From Linderina pennispora (lineage: Eukaryota > Kickxellomycota > Kickxellomycetes > Kickxellales > Kickxellaceae), in contig NW_024468317.1 of assembly GCF_002104995.1 (NCBI RefSeq), positions 1-44,781 of the forward strand: a stretch of 44,781 bases of DNA. The letters run 5' to 3'. A program made the translations under genes and the position numbers. Positions 1 to 7,800 of this stretch are shown here, one piece after another (the stretch's first letter is position 1; every line of letters begins with the position of its first letter). The notes beneath the pieces were generated by a model, which saw nothing but the letters and a program-made list of their open reading frames with translations, made no database searches and was not told the origin of the DNA.

Positions 1-294
1 CTGGCAGGAAATAAAAATCTAGCTGATAAGCGGTGGAGCCTGGAGATTGAAGTGTTTGTGAAAGAGTGCGAGGTTTCAGTGGGAACAGGCTGAACGATGA
101 TGTGGGCTTGCTATTGCTGTGCATCCCGCCGGTACTGGGATTGCTCCCGCCACCAGAGCCCGACGATCACCATGATCATCCAATGATGCATTTCATATTG
201 GCGCTCCACAAAGAACCCAGCAAGCAATATACCGCCCAGGTCATCAATTACCACACATAGATGTGCCAATATAGCGGGCTCTATGAAAGCGAGT

Positions 295-960
295 TTACGG
301 AAGGTGCTTGACGATGGCCTGCCAGAGCCTTGGGTTCTCCAGCTTGTCAAAGTGCGTGCCCATATCGCGCACCACCAGCGTGACATCCTCGTACCAGGAG
401 TGCACCAGCCGGCTGGCAAACTCGACGCATGGTCCGGGTAAATAAGCCCGTCAGTCGTGCTATTAGCCACAGCATATTGGATATGCGCTGCCCCCGGGAA
501 CTTGGCGCCGGCCTCCACGTACAGGCTGGCCTCCGCATACTGGCTCTCATCAACCGCCATGTACATGAAATCATACCCGGGCTTCTTCTCCACCAGCCGC
601 CTGATATCATACACGCTGTGAGTGTCGACCTTGTCATAGTCCGGGTACGTGCTGGTCAGGAGGAAGCGCACGCCGGCAATCAAGTCGTTGATATGCATCG
701 CGTGCTTGGTTGACGGGTTGTCCTGGACGTTGAGCCGGTAGTTCAGCGCGGCCACCGCCACCGTATTTCTGGACAAGGCGACCAGACCCTGGCAGAGATT
801 GACCAAAGTCGCTCTTGTCGTGTGCGCGCCAGCCGCCGCCGTGCACGAAAATCACCAGCGGCAGCCTCGTGCCTGCTGCTGCAGTGCCGGGATGTACAGG
901 TCCAGGTCCTGCCGGGTGACGGTGTTTCGCCGCATAGGGGGTGTTTTTGTGTATCTGCAT
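295..960 (-). pseudogene. Decayed alpha/beta-hydrolase (kynurenine formamidase-like esterase)
   Basis: The minus strand encodes pieces of an alpha/beta-hydrolase spread over alternating frames. An N-terminal strand (RQDLDLYIPAL) leads after a frameshift into the oxyanion-hole motif PLVIFVHGGGW near 830-860. A second shift near 800 joins NYRLNVQDNPSTKHAMHI, then IYDIRR-like VYDIRRLVEKKPGYDF, then DESQYAEASLY. A third shift near 430 leads into a C-terminus containing HSWYEDVTLVV and RDMGTHFDKL, ending at a TAA at 295-297. The segment that should carry the nucleophile elbow (GxSxG) is absent: the sequence jumps from TYPDYDKVD straight to HSVYDIRR, so an internal deletion is likely. BNA7-type kynurenine formamidases and related esterases are the closest family by pattern, but the substrate cannot be assigned. 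At least three frameshifts plus loss of the catalytic serine region make this a convincing pseudogene. Confidence 0.75.
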
Positions 961-1830
961 GCTGGTAGAGTAGACAAAAGGTGCTGTTTGGTGGTTTGTG
1001 TAGAGGAAGAAAACCTGGTTTTGATGTAGTGTTTCTGGCGAGCTCTGTTAGGAACTCTCACCCGGGAAAACCTGCACGCCGCTATATAGCCGTCAGCTGC
1101 AAGGGCTTCAGGAAACTCACCAAGGTGCGTTGGATTCTGATGTTTTGCCAGGAAAGCAATGCACTGGCATAAAATTAGTTGGTTAACAGCCAAGTGTAAG
1201 CATGCCAATACATGACTGTCTTTCCTGCAGCACATCGGATACTACCAGCCTGCGGGTGACCAGTGGAAATACATGTCTCTTACTACTGCCGCAGGATTTC
1301 TGTGTTCTAGCTAATACTGACGTGAGTCTTCCATTGGTACCGTATTCAGCCTGCGAGGCGTCTGTCTATGCGGTTCACCCAACTGTGATGACTTTTTTGT
1401 ACCTGGCTACCGATTTATGCAAGATGATCGACAGATATAACATCGTGCGGTATTCTCCCAGACGCATGTCATACCCTTGCACAATCAGCAATATATCTGC
1501 GGAACATCCCGTAGAACGTGCTGTCATCACCCTTCTACCCACCCCCAACAACAGCACGCAGATCGTGTGTCGAATTCAAGGTGACACTTGAATCCACGCT
1601 GATTCAACGCAGGCTAGCCTCCACTCTCTGGGATGCTGAAAGACACGTGAAAGCCCTAAAAATATTTTTGTTGGCTGCCTCGCATTCGCCTGCAAAAGCC
1701 CGAGTGTGTTCTTTGAAAAACTCCCCTGCCTCAACAGCACTTCTACGTCAACAATTACATCAACTTTTTCTCTTCTCCATTCATACGCAGCCCTCTATTC
1801 TACTCCATCTGTCCCATTTTTTCCCCAAGC
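961..1830. other. Intergenic, no gene recognised
   Basis: This is about 870 bp between the decayed hydrolase and the MIT-like gene. Several short overlapping ORFs exist, but none shows a recognisable domain or protein-like composition. The last 80 bp before 1831 are pyrimidine-rich, as expected for a fungal 5' leader. Confidence 0.5.
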
Positions 1831-2788
1831 ATGGCCTCCTCGTTTGTAATGGCGTCCACTCTAGCCAACCGTCTAGTCGACGGCGACAGGGGGTATATTC
1901 GCGTCAAGCGCTGGCTGTCCAAGATCGCGCATTCCGAAAAGCCCACCACACAGCCCGACGACTACGAGCCATCCATCTCCGACGACACCACGCTCTACAC
2001 CGGGCGCCCACGCACCCTGTCCAAACGCCTCCGAGGACTCTGCCACCAACCTCGCCCTGCTGCAGTACCAGATGCAGCAGCCGCCACTGATCAACTCGGC
2101 GCAGGTCGATGTGGCCATTGCGCTGGCGGTGCGCGCCCGGCAGGAGGACCGCGCAGGCAATACACATGCGGCCTCTGACCTATTCGTTGCTGCGCTTGAG
2201 CGCATGGCTCTGGCACTGCAGGACATTGGCCGCATTGAGAACGTGAATACACGTGAAAGGCTGACAACGCTGAAATTGCTGCTCGAGTCGAGCTGCCATC
2301 TGGATCCATCGCATAACCCGCAGTTTGCCAAGCTTTTGGCCAGCGAGCCCACAGTAGTTGAGCAGCGCGCTGACAATGCTGCGCAGGCCCAGCTGCAGGC
2401 AAGCGACTCTGCTATGTCGGATAGCTTGAAAGCCTCGCTGACATCTACTCTGGCTACTGCCATGAGTCTATTCAACCAGGCGATGGCTATGTGGCTCGTG
2501 TTCCTGGGCAACGTGTTTGTATGGGCTGCCGTGCAGTTCAAGAACTCGCAGCTCCCTGAGATGCTGGGCCACCTGATCTTGCAGCTCGCCGCATGGGTGT
2601 ACGGACTCGGAGTACAGCTCAAAGTCCACGAGCATGTGGTAGCTGCAGGACAGCATGTGCTTGCATGGGCTGTGCAGCTGGACAAAAAGACGCATTTCTC
2701 GGGACGCCTGTGGCTGGCTGCTGCATCGATGCTGAGCGCCCTGGCGAGAGTTGTCGAAGAGTCAAGCGCAAAGGCTAAGACTGAGTAG
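1831..2788 (+). CDS. MIT-like domain protein with two hydrophobic segments, one apparent frameshift
   Basis: The reading starts at ATG 1831 (MASSFVMASTLANRL) and runs in frame 1 to about position 2000. The protein-like reading then continues in frame 2 (EDSATNLALLQYQMQQPP) to the stop at 2786-2788, so one excess base lies between about 1999 and 2030. The intact product would be about 318 residues. The segment around VDVAIALAVRARQEDRAGN followed by HAASDLFVAALERM resembles a MIT (microtubule interacting and trafficking) three-helix domain, which binds ESCRT-III tails in known families. Two hydrophobic stretches (AMWLVFLGNVFVWAAVQF and HLILQLAAWVYGLGVQL) near the C-terminus may be membrane-associated helices. 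I do not recognise a named orthologue. Its stop lies about 40 bp before the left end of the DIRS-like element, which therefore sits in its 3' region. Confidence 0.6.
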
Positions 2789-2838
2789 CGTCTGGCATTG
2801 TGGCCTATACATATAGCATAAACCCTTTATTAGTCATC

Positions 2839-3026
2839 ACAGCAGTGACTGCTGGTTGGGAACCTTTCTGTATTAAAGACCGAAATTAAGATAGAAATTT
2901 AAAATGAAATTTTAGATGAAATCATAAATGAAACGTGGAGGATGAGCTTCTGAGTATCATCCGTCACGTATAAAAAAAGGGAGCTAGTACCTCTATGGAT
3001 GAGCTCCTTACCGGAAAATTTTTCGG
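2839..3026 (+). repeat. Left inverted terminal repeat of the DIRS-like element
   Basis: This 188-bp repeat is the reverse complement of 4926-5112. By eye the two copies differ by one substitution (GAGGATG against GAGGGTG) and by one base in an A-run (7 against 6). It begins with the near-palindrome CAGCAGTGACTGCTG and ends at TTTTTCGG. Near-identity of the copies suggests a recent insertion. Confidence 0.92.
2969..2978 (+). promoter_or_regulatory. TATA-like element inside the left ITR
   Basis: TATAAAAAAA sits about 107 bp upstream of the element ORF start at 3085, in the correct orientation. The same motif, inverted, is in the right ITR. A promoter within the terminal repeat would fit the need to transcribe the element from its end. 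This is inferred from position and composition only. Confidence 0.4.
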
Positions 3027-3084
3027 CAAAAATCGCCAAGTTTTCATTAAAGGCCACCCTATTATCTCTAATTAACTTTTCACA

Positions 3085-4840
3085 ATGTCTGACATCCAAA
3101 TCCGCATTCAACAACTTGAACACGCCCTAGCCGCTATGGGCGTAACTCCTGGCGCTACACTATCACCGCTTAGCTCTGATTTCTCCTTTGATGAAGACAC
3201 GCTATCTTCAGTCCCTGCAGCTACCCTCCCTGTCTACGCATCGTTACTAGAAGACCAAGATCGCCGTCACCTGCTAGCTGCCACAGCAAGAAACCGAGAC
3301 CGCTCCTTCGAAACTCCAGAATTTCGCATCCACTGGCCAGCTATACGTGACCAAGCCACGGATAAAGCCCTTACAGAAATCCAGTTTCGTATCTCAGGGA
3401 TCTTTCGTATCCTGGATGATGCCCTGTTACGTGCCTCACATCGACCAGATGGTTTTCCCCTCAGCGACTTCGCACGCCTTGCCAACAACCTCTATTTATT
3501 GGCAGCAGATGCAGCATCATTTGTCACAGCCCAGCGCATTAGGCGCATATATGTGGCTCATGGTTTGCCCCCACCACGCAACATTGACCCAGCTAAGGGC
3601 ATGGCAGATGTCATCGAGGATATTCTCCACCAGAAAGAAGTGGCTCGAAAACTGGCACGCCCTATGGCAACCCACAGACACAAAACTCGCTTCCAGAGCC
3701 AGGGAAACGTGGGTACCCCACCCCCTCCTATACATTCCCCCCGACCACATTTGCCCAACCAGCACAACACAACCACATCCACTGGGCCGCAACCCCCAGT
3801 GGTCCCTCATCGCCTGCTGCGTCAGCGCCAGCAACTAGCAGAGGCTGGACTAAGCAGTGATGCTATCTCAATTGCACTCCACCCAGCAGCACAAACGGCC
3901 CGAACCCGAGCCTATTCTTCTATCCAGGACCGGTTCAGTACCTGGTGTGAGGAACGATCCATTCAGGCTACGAAGGCAGCAGCAGCTGACATCGTCAATT
4001 TCCTTGCAGAAGGACGGGTCCACCTACACTGGGAGCCGAGCACTATCCTCAACTACAGATCTGCACTTCTTGATATGCAAGATGACCCCTCACGACTCAC
4101 CCACTCTGGGGCATTCTCAGCATTCTTCACTGCTATCGATCGCTCTGCACTACTCTCATTCGACAAATCTGCACCAGATATCTCCCCTATCCTTACTAGT
4201 TTCCGCTCACTTGGCCCTTCTGCAACTCTCTCTATACCAGACCTTACACGCAAATTGTGCTGGCTCCTCGCTGTCACTGGCTTTATGCGCCCATCAGACA
4301 TTGCCAGAGTTGATGCTTCCCGATTAGCCATACACACAGATCACGCTTACCTAATAATTGTTGCTCCTAAGGAACTACGCAAAAGGTCGCCGAATTGAAC
4401 GGCCAGTCCACATCCATAGGCATCCAGACCCCCTCATTTGCCCTGTGGACTGCTTAACGGCTTACAAAGCCAATATACTCGACATATATCCAGCAGCCCC
4501 AGCAACTCACCCGACGGCCCCTCATCTCACATTCACACCACTTATCCGTGATCAACGACGCCCCTTCCATGGTATTGGCACTCAACGCATCTCCAAACAT
4601 ATACAGGCCATTATGTCCCTTATCACCTCCTCTCGCCGAATCTCAGGGAGGTCCCTTGGCTCAGACGCTGCCTCTAAACATGGAGCCTCTCTTGACGAAG
4701 TACTGACACAAGGTTTTTGGTCTGCGGCAGGGGTCTTTGATACCCACTACCGCATTAACCGCCGCTCACAGACCAACCTGACGACACTTGCTCTGCAAGC
4801 ACCTTCTCCACATACCAGCAGTCACTGCTGTGATGACTAA
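3085..4840 (+). pseudogene. Gag-like/tyrosine recombinase fusion ORF of the DIRS-like element, frameshifted
   Basis: The ORF starts at ATG 3085 and is open in frame 1 to 4398. The recombinase continues in frame 2 to the stop at 4838-4840, which lies inside the internal complementary region. Residues about 1-190 are Gag-like and rich in helices (RILDDALLRASHR, NNLYLLAADAASF). A Pro-rich linker follows. From about residue 250 the sequence matches the DIRS recombinase layout: a core-binding domain (YSSIQDRFSTWCEERSI) then the catalytic domain, with the first arginine in VTGFMRPSDIARV. After the shift come a second arginine in RRISGRSLGSDAA, the tryptophan in GFWSAAG, and the tyrosine in FDTHYR. 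The usual His three residues before the second Arg appears to be Ile. The break lies in CGCAAAAGG: one excess A stops the frame, so it may be a mutation, a sequence error or a +1 frameshift site. Confidence 0.75.
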
Positions 4841-4903
4841 TGTCATCCTGAACGAACGTCTCGTGACGTTCTGGAAACATTAGTCGAACAGCAGTGACTG
4901 CTG
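4814..4903 (+). repeat. Internal complementary region (ICR) of the DIRS-like element
   Basis: All 90 bases are complementary to the predicted head-to-tail junction of the element: the reverse complement equals 5097-5160 followed directly by 2831-2856. In DIRS1-type elements the ICR is used to restore the ends and circularise the cDNA. It contains a hairpin (GAACGTC-TCGT-GACGTTC) flanked by copies of the CAGCAGTGACTGCTG near-palindrome. The recombinase stop codon falls within it. Confidence 0.92.
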
Positions 4904-4925
4904 CCCTCCCTCCTCTCCCTCTCTT

Positions 4926-5112
4926 CCGAAAAATTTTCCGGTAAGGAGCTCATCCATAGAGGTACTAGCTCCCTTTTTTATACGTGACGGATGATACTCA
5001 GAAGCTCACCCTCCACGTTTCATTTATGATTTCATCTAAAATTTCATTTTAAATTTCTATCTTAATTTCGGTCTTTAATACAGAAAGGTTCCCAACCAGC
5101 AGTCACTGCTGT
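4926..5112 (-). repeat. Right inverted terminal repeat of the DIRS-like element
   Basis: Inverted copy of 2839-3026, 187 bp. It is followed by a right-end-only extension (5113-5160) containing the hairpin GAACGTC-ACGA-GACGTTC and ending GGATGACAT. This extension has no copy at the left end but is represented in the ICR, as expected for DIRS elements. Confidence 0.92.
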
Positions 5113-5160
5113 TCGACTAATGTTTCCAGAACGTCACGAGACGTTCGTTCAGGATGACAT

Positions 5161-5590
5161 AATACACACATCACACATTTGTTGCTTCTTGGCTGGAGCG
5201 GGTATTGATAGCAATAGTGAAGATGGTGTTGATATCCTGGATCAGGCACCTGACAATGGGTGGTCAGACCCTGACATTTGTACCTGATAATGGCTGTGCA
5301 TGGTGTTGTGGTGCGTTTTGCATCCAGTCGCCAATGCAGCGCGCCATGGCCAGGGCATTCCCACATGCCATGCGCCCTTTTCTTCTCTCCCTTTCCTTCA
5401 TTTTCTGTTACTCAAATTAAAGCTCCTTCCAAACTCCAGAATAGACAGCAAACGACGAATAACTAACACATTCTCAATGTTATTTTGCCGTTAATGCGCG
5501 AACATAATATGCATGTAGTTAGTGCAATTTTTTTTACTTATATACGAACGAAACATGTACACTATCTATAGTCGTTGAGAGATCCAGTTT
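5161..5590. other. Intergenic, no gene recognised
   Basis: This is about 430 bp between the right end of the DIRS-like element and the 3' end of the secreted CBM96-like gene. Short ORFs overlap on both strands without protein-like signal. The AT-rich stretch near 5500-5570 is probably the 3' UTR of the minus-strand gene. Confidence 0.45.
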
Positions 5591-6154
5591 TCACGCCCAG
5601 CTACTGACAGTCGCGACGAGCGTTGCGCCCATGCCAGTCTCGCGCGACTTGAACTCGTACGGCGCCTTGGGACTGCCCACAAAAAGCGAGAACCCGGTTC
5701 CCTTGCCTGCCGCAATCTTGCACTGCTCAGTGGCATCGATCTTGATCGGCTGCTTCGTGTCCTCGACGTAGAACGTGAACTCATCGCCCAAGAGCCCTGG
5801 CCTGTTGTCACCATTGACCGTAGCCTCGTCCCAGGTATTGGCGACAGCGACCTGGAGCGTGATGTTCAGGGGCGGGACAGGAGTGTTGAATGGCGGCAGC
5901 GTCAGTTCGCAGCTCAGAAGGCGGTTGGGTGCCTGCGTAGCCTCCGAGGGAAGAGTGAAGCCGAGGAGTGCGAACTTTTCGGTGCTTGCCTTCAGCACAG
6001 GCTCGGAGCCGTGGGGTTTGGCAGACTCAATAGGGGCGACTGAGATCCAGGAGTCCTTGAAAGCAGCGACTGGCCCGTAGGTCTTGGGGTTGACGGCAGC
6101 AGCGAGGGGTGCGGCCAAGGCGAGGAGAGTGGTGGCGATGATAGCGGCCTTCAT
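5591..6154 (-). CDS. Secreted DNRLRE/CBM96-like protein
   Basis: The product is 187 residues when started at the ATG at 6152-6154. The upstream ATG of the same open frame (6454) would place 100 unconserved residues before a clear signal peptide, and the TATA-like element at 6258-6266 lies between the two. The N-terminus MKAAIIATTLLALAAPLAAA is a typical secretion signal. The mature part has short beta-strand-like segments (FALLGFTLPS, CELTLPPFNTP, LNITLQVAVAN) followed by TWDEATVNGDNRPG. This is the pattern of DNRLRE domains, also named CBM96, which are beta-sandwich modules of secreted fungal proteins. Two cysteines (LLSCEL and EQCKIA) may form a disulfide. A role at the cell surface or in carbohydrate binding is inferred from the fold only. 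It converges on the DIRS-like element. Confidence 0.7.
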   Translation of the reverse strand: MKAAIIATTLLALAAPLAAAVNPKTYGPVAAFKDSWISVAPIESAKPHGSEPVLKASTEKFALLGFTLPSEATQAPNRLLSCELTLPPFNTPVPPLNITLQVAVANTWDEATVNGDNRPGLLGDEFTFYVEDTKQPIKIDATEQCKIAAGKGTGFSLFVGSPKAPYEFKSRETGMGATLVATVSSWA

Positions 6155-6733
6155 TCTAGGTTCTTTGGAGAAGTTGGCTGTTCCTTTGGTGTCGATGCTG
6201 GAATGTATCTGCTGGTAGTGGTGCTGGAATGTGAGGAGCATGTCCCAGATCGCAGCCCTTTTATGCCAGGGATTCTGTGCTCGTTGCGCAAGACTGGTCC
6301 AGGAATAGCTTGCACTACGATGTCTAGAGGCTTGACAGGCTTTTATTTTAGAACATGCAAGGACATCAGACCCCACGGCATGCTGACAACCCAAGGTGAG
6401 TCGCGGCAGCGCGCTGATTTCCATGTATGACAACCCTAATGATTTCCCCAGCATAGATCGAGGCTGCAGTGCTCCCCGCTACTTCCACATGCTCTGAGAA
6501 TGGAGGTTGGCTGAAGTGTTTTATTCTCCGAGCGACCCTCTACTACGTAATGCATTGAAACGAAAATAGGTGCAAGTAGAGCAAAGTGAAGTGGCATCTA
6601 TTTGTATAATTTTATCGGCGCAATGCTTGTGTGGGTATATCCAGAAATAGTATTTAGAAATGGCGGTTTTGGCACGCAGCCAGAAAACCTTCCCTGTTAC
6701 TACTGGATTGTGGTCTGTGGAAACTAGTTGCTG
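6155..6733. other. Intergenic, promoter of the CBM96-like gene and 3' region of the zinc-knuckle gene
   Basis: No coding region is recognised in these 579 bp. The left part holds the minus-strand promoter of the secreted protein (TATA-like element at 6258-6266). The AT-rich part around 6590-6660 is probably the 3' UTR of the next minus-strand gene. Confidence 0.5.
6258..6266 (-). promoter_or_regulatory. TATA-like element for the CBM96-like gene
   Basis: The minus-strand CATAAAAGG lies about 105 bp upstream of the ATG at 6154, a usual distance for fungal TATA boxes. It supports use of that start rather than the farther upstream ATG at 6454. Confidence 0.5.
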
Positions 6734-7285
6734 TCAATTCTTCCGTCTCGGGGATACAGGAGAGCGCGATCTGCTGCTGCTGCCACTGCCATCGGAGGAC
6801 TCGTTTGACGAATCATCAGCCTTGCGTGAGACGGGGCTGCGTGAACGGCTAGGCCGACGATGCCGACGGTTTCTATGGCGCCTTCTCCGCCTGCTGTAGT
6901 CCGACGACTCGCTGCCACTAGACTCCGATGCACTGCTGCTCTCGCTTCCCGACGACCTGCTGTCGCTGTACGACGACCGGCGGCGTCTGCTACGGTGTCT
7001 GTGGCGACGCCTTTCCTCCTCTTCTCTGCGCCTGGCGCGACTACGCGCACGGTCCTCGAGCTCGGCAATGCGGGCGCGCAGCTTGGCCTTTTCGTCAGCG
7101 AACGGGTCTTTCTTTGCGGCCGACGCCCGGGGCTTTACCTTGATGTCGTTCTTGCACTCGTATGTGAGATGGCCCATGCCACCGCACTTGCGGCAGGTGC
7201 TATGTGTCACTGTCTGGTCGTCGCCCTTGACCAGGCGCTCGAATGCCTGCACGCCGCGCTGCTGCTGGTCTTGCTCGTCTGCCAT
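6734..7285 (-). CDS. Zinc-knuckle RS-rich protein, SREK1IP1-like splicing factor
   Basis: The product is 183 residues. A single CCHC zinc knuckle (CRKCGGMGHLTYEC) lies at about residues 31-44. A charged helix (DEKAKLRARIAELEDRARSR) follows, then a long C-terminal tail of alternating Arg and Ser with acidic-Ser blocks, ending in SRSPVSPRRKN. One N-terminal zinc knuckle plus an RS tail is the layout of human SREK1IP1 (SFRS12IP1) and its fungal relatives, small nuclear proteins that interact with SR splicing factors. The RS tail is likely phosphorylated by SR kinases; this is known of such tails and not seen here. The gene is divergent from GDA1, with 515 bp between the start codons. Confidence 0.75.
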   Translation of the reverse strand: MADEQDQQQRGVQAFERLVKGDDQTVTHSTCRKCGGMGHLTYECKNDIKVKPRASAAKKDPFADEKAKLRARIAELEDRARSRARRREEEERRRHRHRSRRRRSSYSDSRSSGSESSSASESSGSESSDYSRRRRRHRNRRHRRPSRSRSPVSRKADDSSNESSDGSGSSSRSRSPVSPRRKN

Positions 7286-7800
7286 CTTTTTTTTGCTTTT
7301 GGGGTGGAAATAGAGTGTTTGTTACATAGGGCCAGCCGTGGCTTTTTTGTCGGCTGGAGCCCTTTTGCGCCACTGGTATTGGTGCAAAAAGTATGGTACT
7401 ACCAGCCAGTTATCAAAGCCTGGACCGGCATTTGCTTTTCCGGCAGACTGGCAGCCTTTTGTTTATCGTTGCTCACCCCGGTTGCCCCACACCGCAAACA
7501 CAGTCGAAGCGCTGCCGTTGCCACACCTTGTTGGGGGAGGCGTCGAGAGCTGCCGAAGCGCACAACGGCTGATTGGTAAAGCCAGCGCGCAACAAGCAGA
7601 ATCGGAATGCGAGCCCCACACTGGTGATCCCGAAATAGGAACACAGGTCCAGAAAATAGAGCAAAATGGCTTTTTCCTGCTTTACATCCTCGCTTGCCTC
7701 ATAAATAGCCTCTGCCTGCCGCATTTCGCAATTTCTTTTCTTGCAGTCTCATCCACCTTTCTCTCTGTTACTCCCCCTTTCTTTCAGTGCCCTTTACTTT
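7286..7800. other. Divergent promoter region of the zinc-knuckle gene and GDA1
   Basis: This holds no recognised gene. It contains a TATA-like ATAAATAG at 7701-7708 about 95 bp upstream of the GDA1 start and a pyrimidine-rich leader (7735-7800). Confidence 0.5.

Larger units (their letters stand above)
2831..5160 (+). mobile_element. DIRS-like tyrosine-recombinase retroelement, compact and RT-less
   Basis: This 2,330-bp element has near-identical inverted terminal repeats (2839-3026 and 4926-5112), a 48-bp extension at the right end only, and an internal complementary region (4814-4903). That architecture is diagnostic of DIRS-type retrotransposons. The internal region is the exact reverse complement of right end 5097-5160 joined to left end 2831-2856 (90 of 90 bases), as expected if a circular intermediate is templated from it. 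No target-site duplication is seen. An AT dinucleotide occurs at both edges (2829-2830 and 5159-5160), consistent with recombinase-mediated insertion. The single ORF joins a Gag-like N-terminus to a tyrosine recombinase, and there is no reverse transcriptase, RNase H or methylase region. It is therefore probably a non-autonomous derivative. It lies between two convergent genes. Confidence 0.88.

Noticed and set aside
1202-1591. ORF of 129 codons upstream of the MIT-like gene
   Set aside because: No domain, irregular composition, and it overlaps other ORFs of equal quality.
1873-2685. Minus-strand ORF of 270 codons opposite the MIT-like gene
   Set aside because: Ser/Cys/Ala-rich shadow composition. 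The plus strand shows a helical MIT-like domain.
3085-4840. Crypton DNA transposon
   Set aside because: Cryptons lack long inverted repeats and an internal complementary region. The exact ICR-to-ends match points to a DIRS-type element.
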